From positions 124,001 to 188,000 of the forward strand of contig NZ_CP109090.1 of NCBI RefSeq assembly GCF_035917575.1: a stretch of 64,000 bases of DNA. Reading direction: 5' to 3'. Position 1 is the stretch's first letter, and each line of letters opens with the position of its first letter. The notes beneath the pieces are model-generated. The model worked only from the letters and a program-made list of their open reading frames with translations. It had not been told where the DNA came from and made no database searches. This document shows positions 25,815 to 34,119 of the stretch, one piece after another. The translations under genes and the position numbers were made by a program. This DNA comes from Streptomyces sp. NBC_01788. Its GTDB lineage: Bacteria > Actinomycetota > Actinomycetes > Streptomycetales > Streptomycetaceae.

Positions 25815-25987
25815 TGCAGCAGTGGGAACAGCTCGGCCAGGGATTCACCGAGGCCGAGAGGCAGCAACAAGCCATGCTCGCCCTCCTCGACGCGCTCAAA
25901 ACCCTCAACGGCGGAAGCCTGTCCACCGGCACGGTCACACCCAATTCGGCGCTTCCCCTCACTGCGGAGCGGAGAGCACACCCGTGA
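25814..25987 (+). CDS. Very small hypothetical protein (57 residues)
   Basis: The ORF starts at the ATG within TGATG and ends in a TGA overlapping the next GTG. The product MQQWEQLGQGFTEAERQQQA continues as an amphipathic helix (MLALLDALKTLNGGS) followed by a disordered tail. The tight overlaps on both sides are the main evidence that it is real. It could be a peptide partner of its neighbours. Confidence 0.45.
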   Translation: MQQWEQLGQGFTEAERQQQAMLALLDALKTLNGGSLSTGTVTPNSALPLTAERRAHP

Positions 25988-26214
25988 AACTCATCCTGTG
26001 GCGGACTCTGCTCTCCCCTCTCACCAGCATCCGCGCCATCCTCGAAGTGCAGCGCAACCCCACACCTCTGTCCTACGACACCGCCTGGCGCCGAATCTGC
26101 CTGCTCCGCCACCCCGACGAAATGATCTACCAACTCCACCACCACGTCGGCCCTCTACACACCCCGGACACAACGCACCTATCCACCGCGCCTGCGGCGA
26201 CCGATCTCGCCTGA
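25984..26214 (+). CDS. Small hypothetical protein (third of three coupled ORFs)
   Basis: GTG at 25984 overlaps the previous stop by 4 bp (GTGA). The 76-residue product MKLILWRTLLSPLTSIRAIL, then YDTAWRRICLLRHPDEMIYQ, is basic and amphipathic at the start with a His-rich middle (QLHHHVG). Function unknown; the coupling suggests it acts with the other two ORFs. Confidence 0.45.
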   Translation: MKLILWRTLLSPLTSIRAILEVQRNPTPLSYDTAWRRICLLRHPDEMIYQLHHHVGPLHTPDTTHLSTAPAATDLA

Positions 26215-26282
26215 CAGCCAGCCACCCCGCCTCTATGTTGGCATCCCGCAGATGCCTCGAACGGGCCGCAACCGCCGACGTC

Positions 26283-27275
26283 TTATGCTTCGGCATGGAT
26301 CACGGAGTCGGATTCCTCGGCCGCGACCACGAGGACTCCTTCCTCTTCGTCAGACGGCAGAGAGGCACGGCGCACCCGGGTTTCCCACTGTGTTGGCCAC
26401 AGAGTCGTGTGGTCCCACAGGATTCCTTCCAGAAGGACGCCCTCCAGCTTGGCGTTGGTGAGGTCTGCTCCGACGAAGTCGTTGCTGGCCCGTTCGACCT
26501 CTGCGACAGCTCTGGCCAGGGCGTCGGCATCTTCGCAACCGTGGGCCAGATCATCGATGAGGTCTTGGGCGACCGCGTCGACACCGAACAGGTAGGCGCG
26601 TCCGGTCGTCTCGAGGGCGGTGATCGCGGGGGCCAGTTCCTCATCCAGGAGCTCCCGGATGCTGTGAAGTTCATTGGCGAGGCGTTCGGCCGGATCGGCA
26701 AGGACGGACTCGACGGCGTCGAGATAGTCCAGGCCCGTGAGGGTCGCATGGGGCCGGTGAGGTTCGGACAGCTGGGACATCCCCTCAAGGTGCTCTCGGA
26801 GCTGTTCCATCGCAGTATCCGCATAACCCAGCGGTTGTGTGCTGTCGCCCAGGAGGTCGCACAGGTCCTGAATAATGCGGACAGCGGTACGCATGGCCTG
26901 GGCCAGGTCGAAAGGCCAGTAGTTGTGCACCAGACGCAAGGCCTCTTCGCGGTGTTTCACCCGGATCGCCGCCGGGCGGCGGGCCAGTGGACCTCGCGCG
27001 GCCAGCCACGCCTGGAGTGCGGGATTACGTTCTGCCAGAGCGGCGCAGGCATCCCCGGAAAGACGGCGGCTAACAGCACTCCCCGTGGAGCGGTGGGTCG
27101 CTGCCAGGAGGCGGTCCAACGCAAGTTCCGGTGTGCGCAGTTCAGGCGGCCCGCCGTGGGCGTTGAGACGGTCGACTACGGCGATGCCCAGTTGGTCATG
27201 GATAGTTGTCAGCAGGGCGTCGAGGTCGTCGTGGCGGATGCTTTCTTCCGCTGCGCGGGAATCGCTGCCCATCAC
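26283..27275 (-). CDS. Unknown protein with a short pentapeptide-like C-terminus, coupled to a sigma factor
   Basis: The 330-residue, helix-rich, acidic protein begins at GTG 27275, overlapping the sigma-factor stop by 4 bp. Near the C-terminus is a stretch NDFVGADLTNAKLEGVLLEG with the A(D/N)Lxx periodicity of pentapeptide repeats, followed by HTTLWPTQWETRVR; similar tails occur in Streptomyces proteins paired with sigma factors. The first 230 residues are unassigned. Being translated with the sigma gene, it may control it, for example as an anti-sigma factor. Confidence 0.6.
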   Translation of the reverse strand: MMGSDSRAAEESIRHDDLDALLTTIHDQLGIAVVDRLNAHGGPPELRTPELALDRLLAATHRSTGSAVSRRLSGDACAALAERNPALQAWLAARGPLARRPAAIRVKHREEALRLVHNYWPFDLAQAMRTAVRIIQDLCDLLGDSTQPLGYADTAMEQLREHLEGMSQLSEPHRPHATLTGLDYLDAVESVLADPAERLANELHSIRELLDEELAPAITALETTGRAYLFGVDAVAQDLIDDLAHGCEDADALARAVAEVERASNDFVGADLTNAKLEGVLLEGILWDHTTLWPTQWETRVRRASLPSDEEEGVLVVAAEESDSVIHAEA

Positions 27276-27847
27276 GCCTTCCTCCCTTCGTAGGTGAACC
27301 GGCTTTCCAGTCGCAGGCCTTGCTTCAGCGCGGCTCTCGCCCGGACCAGGTTCTGGCGCACGGCTGCCTGCGTGGTCCCCATCGCGCGTGCGCTTTCCTC
27401 AGTAGTGAAGCCGTCTAGGTGCCAGGCCATCGCCGCGCGTTGTTTGGCCGGAAGCTGAAGCAGCAAGGAGATCACCTGGCGTTCCTCCTCCCCCAGCTCG
27501 GCGGCGTGGGCGGGGGTCTGCCAGCGCAGACTCGGATGTGGTTCGGGCAGTTCCGCGCAGGCCTCTTCGAGTTTCACCGTCTGACTCACCCAGGACCTCC
27601 AGGCCACCGTCCGCAGCCAGGCACGGGGGTAGGTGATCGTCACGCTCGGTGCACACATCTGAGTGAAAGCGTCCTGCGCGGCATCCTGAGCCTCTGTCCA
27701 GGACGCACCGTGCAGGAGCAGGAAGCGGATTAGGGCGGGATACTGCTCTTCGTGCAAGGCCCCGGCAAGCTGGATACCCGGCAGCGGGGTTGTGGCTTTA
27801 TCCAGGGGCTCGGCAATGTGAAGGTCAGTGCTGACGGCGTCCTCCAT
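27272..27847 (-). CDS. ECF-type RNA polymerase sigma factor
   Basis: The 191-residue protein has a sigma region 2 (YPALIRFLLLHGASWTEAQD, AAQDAFTQM, YPRAWLRTVAWRSW) and region 4 (LLLQLPAKQRAAMAWHLDGF, TTEESARAMGTTQAAVRQNL). It lacks region 1 and 3, as ECF sigma factors do. The ATG at 27847 lies inside the end of the upstream small ORF. It is central in a three-gene overlapping operon with an unknown small membrane protein and a larger unknown protein. Confidence 0.82.
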   Translation of the reverse strand: MEDAVSTDLHIAEPLDKATTPLPGIQLAGALHEEQYPALIRFLLLHGASWTEAQDAAQDAFTQMCAPSVTITYPRAWLRTVAWRSWVSQTVKLEEACAELPEPHPSLRWQTPAHAAELGEEERQVISLLLQLPAKQRAAMAWHLDGFTTEESARAMGTTQAAVRQNLVRARAALKQGLRLESRFTYEGRKA

Positions 27848-28073
27848 GGCCACCACCCCCGCCCCGGCCGGCCGACTCCGACTCACGGCCGTCGCGGTGG
27901 GGAGCGAGTATGGCGGTCCGCCCGGTGAAGAGACGTACCCGCTCAGTCTGCGCTGCCTCACTGATACGTGCTATCTCCACGGAGACGTTCAACCGCCGCT
28001 GAGCGATCTTCACTATGGCGTTGACGATGCTGACGGTCACGGTCACCACCGCTGCAGTGATCACAGGCTCCAT
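27825..28073 (-). CDS. Small membrane protein upstream of the sigma factor
   Basis: The 82-residue product starts MEPVITAAVVTVTVSIVNAI, a likely transmembrane segment, followed by a basic amphipathic helix (VKIAQRRLNVSVEIARISEA) and a Gly/Arg-rich tail. Its stop at 27825 overlaps the sigma-factor start by 23 bp, which suggests coupled expression. It could be the membrane sensor of the sigma system, but this is inference from position. Confidence 0.5.
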   Translation of the reverse strand: MEPVITAAVVTVTVSIVNAIVKIAQRRLNVSVEIARISEAAQTERVRLFTGRTAILAPHRDGRESESAGRGGGGGHGGRRQH

Positions 28074-28229
28074 GCCCTACCCTTCCCTATCCCGTACGGG
28101 CTCCCAGCCCGCCCTCGCGCACCCCGCGCACCACAACAGTGCTGATATCCCTCGGAGTTGTGACATCTGCCTGGTCAAGAGGCCGGCCTGCGAGGTGAAG
28201 CAGCTGCGAACTCCGCACTCCGGTGGAGG

Positions 28230-28520
28230 ACCTGCAGGACGCCCCCAGCGGTCGAGCTGCGTGTTTCCGGCCGCAGCCGTGGCCGCCTTTCGGTGGCCGG
28301 GCTGCTGTGCTATCGGCCCGACCTGCCCGCCCGCCTGTGCTACCGGCTGCACCAACCACAAGGGCGAGCGTCGCTCGCTGAGCGACGCTGACTACATCCG
28401 CCTTCTCGATGGCGCCCACCAGCTGCTGAAGGCTCCGCTGATCGTGGTGTGGGACCGGCTGAGCACCCACACCTCCAAGACGATGCAGGCGCTCGTGGCT
28501 GATGGGAGACCGGACGCTGT
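28230..28520 (+). pseudogene. IS630-family transposase, frameshifted middle fragment
   Basis: One frame reads VSVAGLLCYRPDLPARLCYR near 28290. Another, from about 28365, reads RRSLSDADYIRLLDGAHQLL and KAPLIVVWDRLSTHTSKTMQ, with the second catalytic Asp of IS630 transposases (WDRLxxH). N- and C-terminal parts are missing. It differs from the IS630 remnant at 3 kb. Confidence 0.65.
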
Positions 28521-28562
28521 CCCCGAAATCCAGCACGATGTCCCGGCGTTCACCGATGTCGG

Positions 28563-29411
28563 TCACAGAGCAGTGGCGGCGCGGACCAGCCCCGCGACCG
28601 CCGTTGAGCGGCTGTGTGGGGGCCAGGCGATGACCGTGGTGACGTGGGGGGCGTCGGGGACCGGTACGGCGGTGAGGTCCTCGCGCAGGCCGGTGAGGCC
28701 CGAACCCGGGACGACCGCGCAGGCGCGGCCGAGGGCGATGAGCTGGGTGAGTTGCGTATGGTCGCGCACCTGCGGTCCGGGGCCGTCCGGGAAGGTGCCG
28801 TCAGGGCGAGGCCAGCGGGGCAGGGGCAGGTCGGGAAGGTCGGTGACCTCGGCGAGCCGCACGTGGGGGCGGGTGCTGAGAAGGTGACCCGCCGGGAGGA
28901 TCGCGACCTGACCTTCGCAGTGCAGGTCCTCGGTGTCGAAGCCGGCCGTGTCGTCGAATGGCCGATGCAGCAGGGCTACGTCGGCCCGGCTGTCGTGCAG
29001 CAACCGTGCCTGCTCGCCCGGCCCGCACAGCACGACGTCCACAGCGACGGCGCCGGGGTCGGCGGCGTAGGCGTCGAGGAGTTTCGCCAGCAGTTCACCG
29101 GAGGCGCCCGCCTTCGCGGCCAGGACCACGGCGGGGCTGCCGGTCGCGGCGAGGGCGGCCCGGCGGGTGCGCCGTTCGGCGGCCTCGACGGCGTCCAGCG
29201 CAGCCCGCGCCTCCCGCAGCAGCACCGCCCCTGCCCCGGTCAGGGAGACACCCCGACTGCCGCGCTCCAGCAGGAGGGTGCCCAGGCGCCGTTCGAGCCC
29301 GCTGATCGCCCGCGACAGCGGGGGTTGGGCGATCCCGAGCCGTTGCGCGGCCCGGCCGAAGTGCAGCTCTTCGGCGACCGCGATGAAGTACCGCAGCTCA
29401 CGTGTCTCCAC
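28563..29411 (-). CDS. LysR-family transcriptional regulator
   Basis: The 282-residue protein has the LysR HTH at its N-terminus (METRELRYFIAVAEELHFGR, AAQRLGIAQPPLSRAISGLE) and a two-lobe substrate-binding domain (VDVVLCGPGEQARLLHDSRA, GQVAILPAGHLLS). It is divergent from the SDR gene at 29516 across 104 bp, the common LysR arrangement for controlling the neighbouring enzyme. The frame is intact. Confidence 0.88.
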   Translation of the reverse strand: METRELRYFIAVAEELHFGRAAQRLGIAQPPLSRAISGLERRLGTLLLERGSRGVSLTGAGAVLLREARAALDAVEAAERRTRRAALAATGSPAVVLAAKAGASGELLAKLLDAYAADPGAVAVDVVLCGPGEQARLLHDSRADVALLHRPFDDTAGFDTEDLHCEGQVAILPAGHLLSTRPHVRLAEVTDLPDLPLPRWPRPDGTFPDGPGPQVRDHTQLTQLIALGRACAVVPGSGLTGLREDLTAVPVPDAPHVTTVIAWPPHSRSTAVAGLVRAATAL

Positions 29412-29515
29412 CCCGCCAGGCTAACCGGGCCGGGCAGGAGCGATACCCGGGCGGTATCGCCGTCCACCCAGTCGGTCTTGGACGCTCTGCCCGGCAGGGG
29501 AGAAGCATCGATGTC

Positions 29516-30259
29516 ATGAGTGAGACGAACACTGTGAACCACCACAAGGTCGCGCTGGTGACCGGGGCCAACAAGGGCATCGGGTACGAGATCGCCGCCG
29601 GGCTCGGCGCCCTCGGCTGGTCCGTCGGAATCGGCGCGCGGAACGTGGAACGGCGCGAAGCCGCTGTAGATAAGCTGCGCGGGGCCGGAGCCGATGCATT
29701 CGGCGTGCCGCTGGATGTGACCGACGACGCGAGCGTGACAGCGGCGGCTCGGCTGATGGAGGAGCGGGGTGGGCGGCTCGACGCGCTCGTCAACAATGCG
29801 GGGATCACCGGGGGCGGGCCGCAGGAGCCCACCACGGTCGACGTGAACCGGGTACGGGCGGCCGTGGAGACCAACGTCATCGGCGTCATCCGCGTCACCA
29901 ACGCCCTGCTGCCGCTGCTGCGCCGCTCGCCGTCACCGCGGATCGTGAACGTCTCCAGCAGCGTCGGCTCCCTCACACTCCAGACCACGCCTGGCGCCGA
30001 GACCGGCCCCATCGCCATCGCCTACGCTCCGTCGAAGACGTTCCTCAACGCCGTCACCGTGCAGTACGCCAAGGAACTGGCCGACACGCACATCCTGATC
30101 AACGCCGTCTGCCCCGGCTTCACAGCGACCGACCTCAACGGCTTCCGGGGAGTGCGCACCCCCCAGCAGGGCGCAGCCGCCGCGATCCGGCTGGCCACCG
30201 TATCGGCCGACGGGCCGACAGGCCGCTTCTTCGACGACGAGGGAGAGGTGCCCTGGTGA
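29516..30259 (+). CDS. Short-chain dehydrogenase/reductase
   Basis: The 247-residue enzyme shows the SDR cofactor motif TGANKGIGYEIA (residues 14-25), NNAGITGGG, the catalytic Ser in VNVSSSVGS and YAPSKTFLNA (Tyr-x3-Lys). It is close to the carbonyl-reductase-like SDRs of actinomycetes. The ATG at 29516 was chosen over a frame extending further upstream because of GGGGAGAAG before it. The divergent LysR protein is its likely regulator. Confidence 0.87.
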   Translation: MSETNTVNHHKVALVTGANKGIGYEIAAGLGALGWSVGIGARNVERREAAVDKLRGAGADAFGVPLDVTDDASVTAAARLMEERGGRLDALVNNAGITGGGPQEPTTVDVNRVRAAVETNVIGVIRVTNALLPLLRRSPSPRIVNVSSSVGSLTLQTTPGAETGPIAIAYAPSKTFLNAVTVQYAKELADTHILINAVCPGFTATDLNGFRGVRTPQQGAAAAIRLATVSADGPTGRFFDDEGEVPW

Positions 30260-30362
30260 CGCGCTTCCGGTTCGCGCCGCCCCGGGGATGTGACTAATAA
30301 GTCTTTGACCTGGCCCGTAAGTGGTCGAGTTGGCCCGACGGAGCGTTGTGGCTGGCCTGCTG

Positions 30363-31355
30363 TCAACGCTCCCGCGCAGAGGGCGGTTGCCCGGCGAACG
30401 AGGAGCGGTAGGCGCGCGGGCTGGTCGCCAGGTGGGATGCGAAGTGCTGGCGCATGGTGACCTCGCTGCCGAAACCGGACCGGCGGGCGACCTCGGGCAT
30501 GAGTAGGTCGGTGCGTTCGAGGAGCTTCTGGGCCGCCGCGATGCGGTGGCCCAGAAGCCAGCGCAGCGGGGTGGTCCCGTTGGCCGCAGCGAAGTTCCGG
30601 GCGAAGGAGCGCGGCGACATCCCGGCACGGGCGGCGAGCGCGGACACGGTGAGCGGCTCGTCGAGATGCGCCAGGGCAAAGGCACGCACCTCGGCCAGGG
30701 CGTCCGCGTCGCGGTCGGAGTACGTGGTCGGATGTTCGATGAATTGGGCCTGGGTGCCGGTCCGGAACGGTGCGGTGACCATGGAGCGGGCGACTGTCGC
30801 AGCCGCCTCCGCACTGTGCGCGGTGCGCACCAGATGCAGACAGAGGTCGATGCCGGCGGCGGTGCCGGCGGAGGTCCACAGATTGCCGTCCTCGACGAAC
30901 AGGGCGTCCGGCTCGACCCGCACCCGTGGGTGCCGGGCCCGCAGCAGATCGGTCAGCGCCCAGTGGGTCAGCGCCCGGCGGCCATCCAGTAGCCCCGCCT
31001 GGGCAAGCGTGAACGCGCCGGCGCACAGCGCGGCGATGGTGGTTCCCCGGGCGTGGGCGCGGCGCAGCGCAGCCAGGACCGGCTCGGGTGCTGGAGTGAC
31101 ATGGTCGTCCAGCCCCGGTACCAGGATCAGTTCAGCGCGAGGTAGCCAGGCGAGGGACCGGTCCGGTGTGAGCGCGAGCCCGCCGCGCATTGGTACCGCA
31201 TCGGGACCCGCGGCTACGCGGCGAAGCTCGAACGCGGGCACTCCGTGGTCGGTGCGGTCCGCGCCCCACACCTCGGTGATCACCGAGACGTCGAAGGCCC
31301 GGATGCCGGGGAAAGCGAGCAGGGCGATGCGGTGGGCCGGTGCCGGTCGGGTCAT
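30363..31355 (-). CDS. GlxA-family AraC-type regulator
   Basis: The 330-residue protein joins an N-terminal DJ-1/PfpI-like domain (IALLAFPGIRAFDVSVITEV, the elbow ALCAGAFTLA at about 110) to a C-terminal AraC HTH pair (LTVSALAARAGMSPRSFARN, EVARRSGFGSEVTMRQHF). The pocket Cys in ALCAGAF is retained. It is divergent from the isochorismatase-like gene at 31430, which it may regulate in response to an amide or similar ligand. Confidence 0.88.
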   Translation of the reverse strand: MTRPAPAHRIALLAFPGIRAFDVSVITEVWGADRTDHGVPAFELRRVAAGPDAVPMRGGLALTPDRSLAWLPRAELILVPGLDDHVTPAPEPVLAALRRAHARGTTIAALCAGAFTLAQAGLLDGRRALTHWALTDLLRARHPRVRVEPDALFVEDGNLWTSAGTAAGIDLCLHLVRTAHSAEAAATVARSMVTAPFRTGTQAQFIEHPTTYSDRDADALAEVRAFALAHLDEPLTVSALAARAGMSPRSFARNFAAANGTTPLRWLLGHRIAAAQKLLERTDLLMPEVARRSGFGSEVTMRQHFASHLATSPRAYRSSFAGQPPSARER

Positions 31356-31429
31356 CGTGGCAGTAAACCATCGATCGCTGTCTTTTCGCCTTCTGTGAGT
31401 GGGCTCCGCCGGGCGGCAGGATCGTGGGC

Positions 31430-32065
31430 ATGGAGATCACACAGAACGCGGCGCTGGTAGTGGTGGACGTACAGAAGGGCTTCGACGAGTCGGAGTTCTG
31501 GGGCCCGCGCAACAATCCGGACGCCGACGGGAACATCGCCTCGCTGATCGCGACCTGGCAGGACACGGACCGGCCGGTCGTCTTCGTACGACATGACTCG
31601 AACAAGCCCGGCTCGCCGCTGCGGACCGGGTACGAGGGAAACGACTTCAAGGAGTACGTCGAGGAGCGGCGCGGCAAGGGCCGCGGGCCGGAGTTGCTCG
31701 TCACCAAGTCCGTGAACTCGGCGTTCTACGGTACCCCTGATCTTGACGACTGGCTCAAGGCAGCGGGCATCACCCAGGTCGTACTGGCCGGCATTCAGAC
31801 CAACATGTGCGTGGAGACCACCGCCCGCATGGGCGGCAACCTCGGCTACGACGTGCTGGTCGCCCTCGACGCCACCCACACCTTCGACTTGACCGGCCCG
31901 AACGGCTGGCGCCTGAAGGCCGACGAACTGGCCCGAGCCAGTGCCGTCTCACTGCACGGCGGGGGCTTCGCCCGGGTGGTGACGACCGGCGAACTGGTCG
32001 CCGCGGCCTCGGGGACGCCGTCGGGCACGACCAAGTCCTCAACAAGGTCGTGCATCTCGGCGTAG
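31430..32065 (+). CDS. Isochorismatase-like cysteine hydrolase
   Basis: The ~211-residue protein has the family catalytic layout: Asp in VVVDVQKGFDES (about 14), Lys in LVTKSVNSAFYGT (about 89) and Cys in GIQTNMCVETTARMG (about 124). These proteins hydrolyse amides or enol ethers. The ATG at 31430 is used; a GTG at 31424 is also in frame. The last 15 residues (TPSGTTKSSTRSCISA region) are unusual and may derive from fused downstream sequence. Confidence 0.82.
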   Translation: MEITQNAALVVVDVQKGFDESEFWGPRNNPDADGNIASLIATWQDTDRPVVFVRHDSNKPGSPLRTGYEGNDFKEYVEERRGKGRGPELLVTKSVNSAFYGTPDLDDWLKAAGITQVVLAGIQTNMCVETTARMGGNLGYDVLVALDATHTFDLTGPNGWRLKADELARASAVSLHGGGFARVVTTGELVAAASGTPSGTTKSSTRSCISA

Positions 32066-32522
32066 CTGCCGACGAAGAGGTGGGCGCGTTCGTCCGGGAC
32101 CGGGAACGGCAGCCGCTGCATTGTCATCCCCGCAGTTTCCCAGCGGCGCGCCCCGGGCGGCAGCAGCTTCCCCCCGGGGGCGTCGCGCAGTGTGGCGGGA
32201 CGGAGATTTCTCCCCGCCGGAATGGGCGGAATGCCGCAGGTAGCGGAACTGGACAAGGGGCAACGCGAGCGCCTGTGACGTCGACCGGCAGGTGATCCCG
32301 CGCCCTCGGGCGTCGACGAGGTCGGCGGGTTGTGAGGATCTGTAGTTGGCCCCACGCGGATCGATAGCTGGTCCCAGCGGATCCCGCACCTTGTGGTGCG
32401 GGTTGTTCAGAAGCCCTACTTCAACCGAACGTGATCCGTTGATTTCTACTGGTCAGGCATGTTGGGGTACGGCTTTTCAAGTCCTGTCAGCTGCCTGGGC
32501 GTTCGAACCTGCTCAGACGAGC
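32066..32522. other. Gap with a possible minus-strand N-terminal remnant and a small hairpin
   Basis: On the minus strand, an ATG at 32127 opens MTMQRLPFPVPDERAHLFVG then SYAEMHDLVEDLVVP. This looks like a genuine protein start but runs antisense into the isochorismatase gene and is probably truncated. A hairpin CCCGCACC/GGTGCGGG lies near 32385-32404. Nothing else is recognised. Confidence 0.35.
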
Positions 32523-32553
32523 GCGGGGTGGCAGCTGGTTGCTGCCACCCCGC
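32523..32553 (-). terminator. Hairpin terminator after the chimeric ORF
   Basis: A perfect 13-bp stem (32523-32535 with 32541-32553) closes on TGGTT, about 50 bp beyond the minus-strand stop at 32603. Confidence 0.8.
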
Positions 32554-32602
32554 TGGTGCTCACGGGCCCCGTAAGCGGAGCGCCTGTCGGCCGCTGTGTC
32601 TG

Positions 32603-32983
32603 TCAGTTGTAGACGGCCCAGGCCAGTTGGTTGGAGTTGCTCTGGGCCGGGCAGTTCGCCTTGCCCTGGTTGAGCTGGGCGGAGAAGACGTTGACGTTGA
32701 CGCCGCAGAGCGCGGCGACCACCGGTACCGCCACGTTCTGCAGCAGTACGACCTGGTTGCCGTTGAGGAGGTTCTTGGCCTCGATGTTGACCAGGCAAGC
32801 CAGCGTCCGCTCCAGCAGGCCGATGTCGTTGTCGACGGTCACCGGGCTGAATCCGCGAGCCCGCCATGAGGCGACAAACGCGTCGACGCATGCAGCCTGG
32901 AACTGCCAGGGATTCGTGACCAGCGGCCATCGCGGAACGGCCCCTCCCGCGATGGCCTGGAGTCTCGCCTCAGCCACAGGCAC
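32603..32983 (-). CDS. Chimeric ORF: integrase N-terminal fragment fused to a secreted-type protein
   Basis: The 126-residue frame starts like the SAM-like domain of a tyrosine recombinase (ACVDAFVASWRARGFSPVTV, about residues 30-50). From about residue 58 it switches to LACLVNIEAKNLLNGNQVVL, LQNVAVPVVAALCGVNVNVF and NCPAQSNSN, a Val/Asn-rich two-Cys pattern like small secreted Streptomyces proteins. The second part lacks its signal peptide. It is a deletion fusion; the terminator behind it fits the original secreted-protein gene. Confidence 0.5.
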   Translation of the reverse strand: MPVAEARLQAIAGGAVPRWPLVTNPWQFQAACVDAFVASWRARGFSPVTVDNDIGLLERTLACLVNIEAKNLLNGNQVVLLQNVAVPVVAALCGVNVNVFSAQLNQGKANCPAQSNSNQLAWAVYN

Positions 32984-33114
32984 ACCTTCCTCGCACCTAA
33001 ACGGTCAAGGCAGCACCTGGAAAACGTGAGTGCTGCCACGAGGACCGCAGGAACAGGAAACGGGCAGGTGGCAGCGACAACTCTCGTGAACGAACAAGTG
33101 CCAGCCCCAGATGA

Positions 33115-33261
33115 GTGGGCCAGGTCTTCGGCGACGAAGTCCTCGCCACCGCCATCCTCGACCGACTCCTCCACCACTGCGAGGTCATCTCCATCAACGG
33201 TCCCAGCTACCGGCTCAAGAACCGCCTCAAGGCCATCGAGCGAGAGAACGACGTGGCCTGA
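33115..33261 (+). pseudogene. IS21 IstB-like helper ATPase, C-terminal fragment
   Basis: One frame reads VFGDEVLATAILDRLLHHCE, then VISINGPSYRLKNRL and stops at 33261. This matches the final 45 residues of IstB ATPases (ILDRLLHH, SYRL). The Walker motifs are gone. It complements the N-terminal istB stub at 4199-4290. Confidence 0.72.
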
Positions 33262-33271
33262 CCATCTGCGA

Positions 33272-33673
33272 TCAAGACACCGGGTGCTCACCCGGCGGGA
33301 TGAAGGCGTCGGCGCCATCAGCATCCTCGACATGCCCCTGGGCATCGACCGTGATGGCCGTCGCCCGCCCCTGCGACGTGATGAGCCAGGCCAGCACCCG
33401 TTCCGTCAGCGGTGTTCCCCCCGGGCCCTCGTCCTTCCAATGCACCCGCCACCCTCCACCAGGCACCGCGGCCACCACCTGGTCGGCTCGCTCCAAGTGG
33501 GAGAAGTCCTCGTAATCTGTCACCGGACGCAGGGCACCACGCTTGGGATCGACGACAAGAGCCGTCCCGGTCGCCTGGTCCCAGCCCTCTACGCGCACCA
33601 TGCGACCGATCTCGGTGTTGGTGCCGTTGAAAATCGCGGTCCAGCCGGTCTGATTGAAGTAGCGGAGAGACAC
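33272..33673 (-). CDS. Hypothetical protein
   Basis: The 133-residue product reads MSLRYFNQTGWTAIFNGTNT, MVRVEGWDQATGTALVVDPK, RPVTDYEDFSHLERADQVVA and WRVHWKDEGPGGTPLTERVL. It has regular beta-strand character and no membrane segment. The GTG at 33673 is the best start. It lies between IS21 and IS1380 remnants. The family is not recognised, but composition and frame quality support a real gene. Confidence 0.55.
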   Translation of the reverse strand: MSLRYFNQTGWTAIFNGTNTEIGRMVRVEGWDQATGTALVVDPKRGALRPVTDYEDFSHLERADQVVAAVPGGGWRVHWKDEGPGGTPLTERVLAWLITSQGRATAITVDAQGHVEDADGADAFIPPGEHPVS

Positions 33674-33779
33674 CGCCCCATCATCTCGAACAACGAGGCC
33701 GGCGCTTCACAGGTCTCCTTGCTCTGCACGTTCATCCGTACGCGGCTCTGCACATAGGCGAGTACGCCGACACGGGCCT

Positions 33780-33981
33780 TCCACCACGGCGCCAGCGCCG
33801 CCGATATCGCCGTATCCAGACCAGTCTTGCGGACCGTCTCAACCAGCAGCACCGCACCGGCCTGGGAAACCACTCCGCGGCCGCCGCCCTCGATGCGGAC
33901 GCGCGGGTAGGACCCGATACGCTTCTTCACCTGGAAAGTGCCTCCGGCGGTGGCGGGAACAGGGACCCCAGCAATCCTCAT
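33780..33981 (-). pseudogene. IS1380-family transposase, N-terminal fragment
   Basis: The minus-strand frame from 33981 contains RIGSYPRVRIEGGGRGVVSQ, AGAVLLVETVRKTGLDTAIS and AALAPW, the conserved beginning of actinobacterial IS1380 transposases. It diverges after about residue 70. All catalytic acids are missing. It is a different lineage from the IS1380 copy at 61 kb. Confidence 0.75.
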
Positions 33982-34059
33982 TCTCGCTGGTCAGAGGCAC
34001 TTTCTACTTTCATGATCACCAGTCGGCAGCCCGCCTCGTGAAAGCGCGAGGTTAGGCAA

Positions 34060-34119
34060 ACACCTTCGAAGAAGAGTGAAATTCACTACTGACAGCGCTG
34101 ACCTCGCAGGTCACCAACG
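34060..34119 (+). promoter_or_regulatory. Possible CRISPR leader remnant
   Basis: The A/T-richer stretch with AGAGTGAAATTCACT and GCTGACCTCGCAGGTCACC directly precedes the first repeat-like unit. This resembles the leader end of actinobacterial type I-E arrays, which carry GTGAAA and a GCAGGTCA-type motif before the first repeat. Assignment rests on memory of such leaders. Confidence 0.35.

Noticed and set aside
28015..28887. 290-residue + strand frame from 28015 as one protein
   Set aside because: It runs through an IS630 remnant and then antisense to the LysR gene; no continuous domain.
32495..32515. TPsiC-like GTTCGAACCTG suggesting a tRNA end
   Set aside because: No acceptor, D-arm or anticodon arm can be folded around it.
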